Origin: Salvia splendens
Taxonomy: Eukaryota > Streptophyta > Magnoliopsida > Lamiales > Lamiaceae
Length of the DNA: 64,000 bases
Assembly (NCBI RefSeq): GCF_004379255.2
Contig: NC_056035.1
Span: 32,255,208 to 32,319,207, forward strand
Direction: 5' to 3'
Under the pieces are notes generated by a model. It was not told the DNA's origin. It searched no databases and worked only from the letters and a program-made list of their open reading frames with translations. Positions 57,896 to 64,000 of this stretch are shown one piece after another. Positions within the stretch are counted from its first letter, which is position 1, and the number at the start of each line of letters is the position of its first letter. Position numbers and translations under genes: made by a program.

Positions 57896-58734
57896 AAAAT
57901 AGTAATTAGTGTGCACATACCTATTTCTTAAGTATGTCGTATCAAAAGAAACAATATCACCATACAAATGATAGTTTCTCTTGGCAGTAGGATCACACCA
58001 AAACAATCGTGTCATCCTATCCTTTGAGTTGACCTCATACTCATATGTAAATGCACTACAAAGTTCCTTCTTTCTTCGCATCTCATTTAATAGCATTTGT
58101 GCATCAGCTCCTTCCACGTATGCTCTAAGGTCACGTTTATAGTTGCGCACTTCTAAAACAGTACACCCTACATAATCTAATCCACCAAGCACTTCCTTAA
58201 GTAAGCTAAAACTTAAAGTTGGACCAATGTTTGTATTAGCACAATCGAGGATGAATATCTGATGGACTAAATCCAAATTGCGGTTCAACTTCATAAAACG
58301 CTTATGGCGTTCCTCAACCATCTCGTGATTATGTTCTTCAACGAAACTTTGTATAACATAACCAACACCCATAAAATACTTCCAAGACACTTTAGCATTA
58401 CAATAGCACATAATAGAAGAACGCTTACGTTTCACCTCAGATTGTCCACTCTTTCTTTGCTTTGTACCTTCTCGGCTACACACCACGTAAATCCAAGTAA
58501 TGACATCACTTTCCATTTTCGATCCCTTTTTACAGGTGTCAAATCCAACATATCGAGCATAATTGTTGTAGAAGTCCAATGCACTATCAAGGGTCATGAA
58601 ACTTTGTCCAATTTTTTGTTTCAATTCATCGGTGCATTTTGATACGTAAACCACTGTAAGAAGAATATACATCACAGTGAGAAAATAATAGTTCACTACC
58701 CTATGATGAAAAAAATACATCACTCTTTGCATGT

Positions 58735-59235
58735 TGTTACTTCACTTATGTTAACAAAATACATCACTATAGCAAAATATGAAAGAAACATCACTCTAAC
58801 GTTGGAACACATCACTCTAAGTATGCATTTACTTCACTGATGTTAACAAAATACATCACTATAGTAAAAAAATCAAAGAAACCTAACTCTAACATTGGAA
58901 CACATCACTATTAGCATGATTTTACTTCACTGTTGTCAATTAAGTACATCACTATAGCAAAATATCAAAGAAACATCACTAATATTGGAACACATCACTC
59001 TAAGCATGCATTTACTTCACTGATGTTAACAAAATATATCACTATAGCAAAAAATTAAACAAACATCACTCTAGTCATGTATTTACTTCACTGTTGTTAA
59101 CAACATACATCACTATAGCAAAAAATCAAAGAAACATCACTTAACCGTGGAAAACATCACTCTAAGCATGATTTTACTTCACTGTTGTTAACAAAATACA
59201 TCACTATATCAAAAAATCAAAGACACCTCACTTAA
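58735..59235 (-). repeat. 44-bp minisatellite family, inverted array (transposase intron 1)
   Basis: Units on the plus strand read TTTACTTCACTGTTGTTAAC then AAAATACATCACTATAGC. This is the complement of the arrays in the ULP gene, with longer 60-70 bp periods that add CAAAGAAACATCACTC. Confidence 0.88.
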
Positions 59236-59837
59236 ACCTTGGAACACAGTGCACTATTCAATTCACAAAACACACACACTTCAATTAAAGCCTATATACA
59301 TCACTTTAACATACAAATACATCATTCTAGCGTATTTGAACGTCATAGTACTCTAATCATGATGAGAACAAACACACAAACTTCAACTTCTTCACTCTAA
59401 TCATGATCGACCGTAATTGTTATAGAAGTGCAACGAATAATGATTACCTTTCGAAGTCTCAGCTTCCTCTCCCGAAGATGATGAGTCGGAATCGAAATAA
59501 TCTTCGTCCGACCTCATAATTGAATCCATTGATTTGAATCACGATGAACGGATTGAATCACGATAACGGATTGAATTGAATCGCGTTGAATTGAATTGAA
59601 TTGAATCGCCTCTTATAATTTGAATGAAGTGGTCAGATTTGGAAGGAAATCGAAGGAGATTTGGAAGGAGAATGTATCCGCGTAATTTCTCCTTTAAATT
59701 TCATAATGTAATTTTCAAAAATACACTTGGCCTATTTTATATTATTAAAATAAATAATATTTGTTCCATTTATTTGTGTGGTTGAGATTTGTTCTCTAGT
59801 TATACACTTAAAATTAGTTATATATTGATCACTAACC

Positions 59838-59840
<3 letters not shown>

Positions 59841-59894
<54 letters not shown>
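59841..59894. repeat. TA microsatellite at the right edge of the MULE
   Basis: About 27 AT units. It mirrors the run at 47891-47945. Confidence 0.95.
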
Positions 59895-59898
<4 letters not shown>

Positions 59899-60120
59899 AG
59901 ATGATCAAAATAAAAATGCATTTAAATCCAGAAATGCAGCCCAAATCTTGGCCCTAGGATTATATTATAATATAATATTTGGGTTTAATGTCATGCTAAG
60001 ATCATTTTAGGTCATGCTTTGTTAGCATGACCTAAAAGTTAACTAACTATGACCTTAAAGTGCCCTACGTATGATATTGTTCTACGTTTCTGTATTTAAA
60101 TCTAGTTTTGCATAGATCAA
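59895..60120. other. Short AT-rich segment, possible MITE remnant
   Basis: No gene. TGCATTTAAATCCAGAAATG near the left and CTGTATTTAAATCTAGTTTT near the right form an imperfect inverted pair. GTCATGCTAAG and GTTAGCATGACC make a small hairpin at 59990-60035. Confidence 0.35.
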
Positions 60121-61313
60121 GGGTCCGTTTGTTACCCATGTTAGGCATAGATATGCATCCCTATCTACCCTAATTTCTTTGTTTGGTTTCCATGTTAGCA
60201 ATCTACCTGACCCGATTCTTCCATCCCAGTACCCGACTCACGCGAAGATATGGGCACCCAAAACAGAGATATCTCTGTCTCTATTGAAACATGCGATAGG
60301 GAGGAAGAAACGCGGAGAAGATTTCACATTTAACCCAGTTGACTTGAATACCCCTTTACTCCATCTCCATTTACTCCATCTCCATCGACTTCCTCCACAA
60401 TCAACCACCAATTGCTCTTAGGCGACGCGTTCTGTGAGAATAGTTGGGCGAACATCGTGGTTGTCGTTGTTGCTTGTGTTGTTTACAATTTCATAATGGG
60501 CTTAACCAATTCGAATTTCTGACCGCGTTTGCGTTGATTGGTAGGTTGCAAGCTAATGACCGGGGTAATTCGAACGCCGACGAGCCATGGCCGACAACGA
60601 CGTTGTTCAACAGGTATGTTCCTCATATCTCGGCGGCTGAAGTGAAATGTGGTTGCTTTTGAGCCGAAATGGCCTTCTCGATTTGTTGCTAAATGGCAGC
60701 CTATAGGTTGTAATATGTGTTCGAGATCGGTTGTATGAATTTTGCTGAATAAATTGACTTACTTTGCAGAGTTTGTGTCTGATGATATTGAAGTCAATTT
60801 ATGTTTTCTCTGTAAATCGACATTGGAGTTCATTATAGATACCTTGGCCATTTGTGGTTTTGTAAACAAACTATGAAATACATTTGCTCATGAGCACCCA
60901 TGGCCTTCACAATTTGTGCCTCACTGTCCAATTGTTTGCTGTTCTTTGTGATATGGGGGTGATTGTATGAATTTTGTTGCATAAAATTTCATTGATTTGA
61001 GGCTTTGACAAATATGTTTATGCAATTGATTTATGCATCAATGTTAAGTTTTTTTTATGACGTTGTAATGTGATGATTCAACTGTGATTGTATATCATTT
61101 GTTATGATGTTATGGTGTTTGTAGCAATTTGAGGAAGCTTGGCTGAGATTTGTTCATGTAGGTGGATAGAAAGGAGCCAACCGAGCTACTGATCTTGCTT
61201 GAGGAAATACTAAGAAACCATCGGATAAACATGCTTCTTGTCAGCATGTTTATCACATTGCTCGGCTCCAACGGACAGAAAAGGAAACAGGGGGAAGAGT
61301 TACACCAGAAGTA

Positions 61314-61920
61314 ATGATTGAGTCCATTCCGGCTCATGTAAAGCAGCTGGATAGGCTCGTCCGGGTTTCTGATCGTTCATGTATAGACAATTTGCGGATG
61401 GATAGAAACACGTTAGGTAGATTATGTCGCATTCTTTGTGGCCGGACTGGATTAATAGACCAAAAATTTGTCACCGTTGAGGAACAAGTTTCTATGTTTT
61501 TGTCCATTCTAGCTCACCACAAAAAGACACGGGTTGTGGGGCACGATTTCATGCGTTCTTCTGAAACAGTGTCTAAGTACACACATATGGTGCTCCGTGG
61601 GGTGCTTACTTTGCATGAGATTTTGTTAGTGAAACCTGAACCGGTTGGTGATGATTACACGGACTCAAGATGGAAGTGGTTTAAGTTATGTGTAATCTCT
61701 TGGCCACCATATTTTACTTTCTACCAAACTCTGGGCTGACCCCGCAACCAAAAAATGTTTGTAGGGTTGTCTAGGAGCTTTAGATGGGATGGCGTCACTT
61801 CAAGCATGGATGGCGCCGCTTCAAGGACGCCAATGCGTTGTTCCCGGGTGTTTGTTGCCACTTTAAGCTCGTCGATGCTCAAGATATCCAGTTCTATGTA
61901 TGGTTTGATCGTCCGTAAGA
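61314..61920 (+). pseudogene. Harbinger (HARBI1/DDE_Tnp_4-type) transposase fragment
   Basis: ATG 61314 opens MIESIPAHVKQLDRLVRVSD, with CIDNLRMDRNTLGRLC, LRGVLTLHEILL and SRWKWFK, the usual N-terminal part of plant HARBI1-like nucleases. An intron follows with acceptor TTTGTAG before GCLGALDG, which holds the first catalytic Asp. The donor reads AAG|TTATGT, so the normal GT has been lost. After ALDG the sequence no longer matches the family and the remaining DDE core is absent. The upstream frame (61158-61310) may be part of the original N-terminus. It is non-functional. Confidence 0.75.
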
Positions 61921-62425
61921 AGCTTGTGTGTTTTCATTGTGCTGCGACCATGATATTAGTTTGTAGTGGTTTGTTGTGTTTGTTTATGTTTGTGAACAAT
62001 GTGGTGTGCGAACTTTCCATTGTGTATTAATGCAACCACTTAGGTATTGCATGTACTTGTTTCTACTTTTATGTTAACATTAGAAAGTTCAGTGCATTGT
62101 GAGATTCATTTCTAAGTCTCGGTTGTTTGCGGCCAAGCACTGGTCGCTGGGAACACAAGTAGGCAACCAAACGTATTCTATACGACTACCAAATATGAAA
62201 TTCATGACAGCAGATGTCCATAGGGGCAGTAGAAGCACAATTGCTTGAGTGATAAGAGCAATAACACAAAATACAACCATTTTCCATGCATTCCCATGTT
62301 AAACGACAAAAAGAGAAGTGTCATACTACAAACTCATATGACAAACGAACTTCATAGCTACATGGATTAAGGTTTAAACCATGATAGATAACAAAATAAC
62401 CAAAAAGACACAGACTCAACCCTTT

Positions 62426-63884
62426 TCAAATCATTCCATCTGTCTCTAGAAGGTCGAGCACAAATGCCGGTCGACCCAAGTCATCTAAACCCCTAAACAG
62501 ATCCATAAGCTCGGGCTCCTTGACAAACTTTTTCGCGGCATAAAATTGTTGCTTGATGGTCAGTCCGGGCATCCCTTTCAGCTGATTGAAGACTTCGGTT
62601 CTCTTCGTGCTTAGATCAAACTCATAACCAATTCGGCTAGAGATGTCCTTCAACCGTTCATTAGTGTCTTCGTGGATGCGATTCATCAAAGCAAGGATAC
62701 TATCCATCTTGTCCTCAGTCTTCCTCTTCTTCGGTGCTTTGTTTTGCACCCTCGGATGCGCACGCACATGCGCCGGTGCAGAAGTGCACTCATCTACCAT
62801 CTCTGGCAGAACACCGCTCGGGAAAACTTCATCAGGGAAGAGTTCCTCTAAAGTAATTGGAGAATCCATCGCTGAACTTTCACCCACCGCAAGCTTTGAT
62901 CCATAAATCTTTTGCACCGCCTCCCCAGTGTCCATGCCCTTAAGCCCCTCCGCACGGTCCTTGCCGAAAATCTCCTTCCAGTCACTCAACATAGGCCACG
63001 ACTAATACCTCATATACTTGGCATTGCTATCTTTCTGCCACACACAGTAAAACAAATACACAAACTACAGAGTTTACAACCAAATGAAACTTGCATATGG
63101 TAAGAGTGCTTATGATAGTCTTGTTGCAGGTGCATGACTCTATAAAATTATAACAGAATATGCATAAGGCCTAAACTTGTGTGTATGTTTGGTCTCAAAA
63201 TTAGTAAAATGTGCATGAGCTACAATGAACTAAAAGCACCAATAGCATAACAGCAATTAATCAAATTGGTAATAATAACATCATATAGGCATTTATCCAC
63301 GAAGCATCTAAAATATGTTATCAGTTGCACCCAAAACTCAGGGAATGAAACACATATACCCAAACAACTAATTCAAACTTGCCAATTGTGAACAATATTA
63401 CCTGCACGACTTGTGCCCATTGTTCATCGTCGATATCTATCTTGTACTCACCATCCGCATTGAAACCAACTCCACTGCGGTCAAGGATCTGCATTAGCGA
63501 ATAGTAATTCTTCTTCCAAGAAGTGATTTTCGACTTGATGTGAGGATGAACAACAATATCCGTTTTTGGAAATTCACGTTTCAGTACCTCCAGTGCACGA
63601 GTTAGATACCCCGAACGGAAACCATTATCCGACTTCCACCCAGTGGCAGCCAACTCCTTCATAGCTGCCATAAGGATGGCCTCTTCGCATTCTGTCCAAC
63701 AACGTCTAGCGCCGGCTGCTACTACTTCTTTGTTCGATACCATATCAGAGCAACCTGCACAGGAAAGGTAGTTATCTATCATGGCTATAGCTACTACGAA
63801 GATTAAGGGCGCTTAGATGAAGGCATTACCCTCTGGTAATGGACTGCCGTCGGTGTCATTACCGCTGATATGTTGAGAAGCCAT
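62426..63884 (-). pseudogene. Harbinger ORF1, Myb/SANT-like DNA-binding protein, one stop
   Basis: Exons 63884-63830, 63754-63402 and 63034-62426 join in frame (1017 nt). Residues about 30-135 form the Myb/SANT-like domain: RCWTECEEAILMAAMKELA, GWKSDNGFRSGYLTRALE, HPHIKSKITSWKKNYYSL and IDDEQWAQVVQ. Exon 3 continues KDSNAKYMRY, then an in-frame TAG (63002-63004), then SWPMLSDWKEIFGKDRAEG, a PKKRKTEDK basic motif and a helical tail. ORF1 proteins bind Harbinger termini and help import the transposase. Only the one stop is seen, so inactivation is probably recent. Confidence 0.8.
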
Positions 63885-64000
63885 TACAGCAAATGATAGT
63901 GATGCTTCGAGCGTCGTAAGTCTGGCAGCACAAAAACTTATTAAACCAAAAATAACTCGTACAACTTTATATGGCTGCAGATTCACTAAAATGAGCTCAA

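Larger units (their letters stand above)
55960..59529 (-). pseudogene. MULE transposase, FAR1-RELATED SEQUENCE 5-like, one nonsense codon
   Basis: Three exons, 59529-59448, 58653-57921 and 57376-55960, total 2232 nt in frame (743 aa). The N-terminus is acidic (MDSIMRSDEDYFDSDSSSSG). Next comes a FAR1-type DNA-binding zinc domain (SALDFYNNYARYVGF, CSREGTKQRK, CNAKVSWK, EEHNHEM). The DDE core has Asp in GDIVSFDTTY and IVTDQDLGM, with a candidate Glu in the EETWHAIMERYGL region. A SWIM finger (CGCKKFERLGLLCSHIFCVL) and a C-terminal CCHC knuckle (CGNCHEIGHHDSRNC) follow. The only lesion seen is a TAG at 57271-57273. Intron 1 holds inverted 44-bp arrays and intron 2 holds TTCACTAT-rich repeats. 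The gene is recently inactivated, or possibly still expressed with readthrough. Confidence 0.88.
47946..59840 (-). mobile_element. MULE carrying FAR1-type transposase and ULP1-like gene (element E)
   Basis: 11.9 kb between two long TA microsatellites (47891-47945, 59841-59894). The ends are imperfect inverted repeats of about 60 bp. Their best core, ATAACTAGAGAACAAATC then CACA, is at 47978-48005 and inverted at 59777-59803. Two convergent genes fill it: a ULP1-like protease pseudogene (plus) and a near-intact FAR1/FRS5-like transposase (minus). MULEs make 9-11 bp duplications; in TA repeats these cannot be told from the microsatellite. The layout resembles the ULP-carrying Kaonashi-type MULEs described in Arabidopsis. 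Confidence 0.8.
60121..64000. mobile_element. PIF/Harbinger element, degenerate, runs off the window
   Basis: The left terminus is probably GGGTCCGTTTGTTACCC at 60121. It contains a transposase fragment (plus) and a Myb/SANT ORF1 (minus) in convergent order, the two genes of autonomous PIF/Harbinger elements. The right terminus is not in the window. Confidence 0.65.

Overview
This window is nuclear DNA of a flowering plant. It has GT-AG introns, plant-type bHLH and kinesin genes, Stowaway MITEs, Copia and gag-only LTR retrotransposons, and FAR1-type MULEs. The MITE and repeat style suggests a eudicot, probably an asterid such as Lamiales, but that is an inference. All calls come from reading the sequence by eye; no database search was run.

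Region 1 (1-11.3 kb) is nested transposons. An ORF1-only PIF/Harbinger-like element (copy 1) was split by a 5.86-kb gag-only LTR retrotransposon (1116-6975, TSD ATAAT). A 3.5-kb Copia element follows (7776-11322, TSD AAAAA); it has lost its reverse transcriptase.

Region 2 (11.3-30.7 kb) is the host-gene island. It holds a possible 56-aa membrane microprotein, a subgroup Ib bHLH factor (16429-17500, iron-deficiency type) and a complete 31-exon kinesin-7 gene (19931-30569, KIN-7O type), all on the minus strand. The kinesin has an E2F site in its short promoter, and its introns hold a TRIM-like retroelement and a MITE. A second, inverted copy of the Harbinger-like element begins about 150 bp upstream of the kinesin start.

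Region 3 (32.2-59.8 kb) is the most unusual part. Five mobile elements lie end to end, each junction being a TA microsatellite. A, B (inverted), C and D share terminal sequences. C carries an uninterrupted two-exon gene for a 77-aa AT-hook-like protein, and its intron is packed with an AATAATGTAC motif. B has a damaged homologue and was hit by a complete mariner-like element (37689-41317). A carries a captured DUF2828-like exon and a solo LTR. E is an 11.9-kb MULE with imperfect inverted termini, a FAR1-like transposase reading frame broken by one stop codon, and a convergent ULP1-like protease pseudogene. Introns of both E genes are filled with one 44-bp minisatellite.

Region 4 (59.9-64 kb) is a decayed PIF/Harbinger element with a transposase fragment and a Myb/SANT ORF1; it runs off the window.
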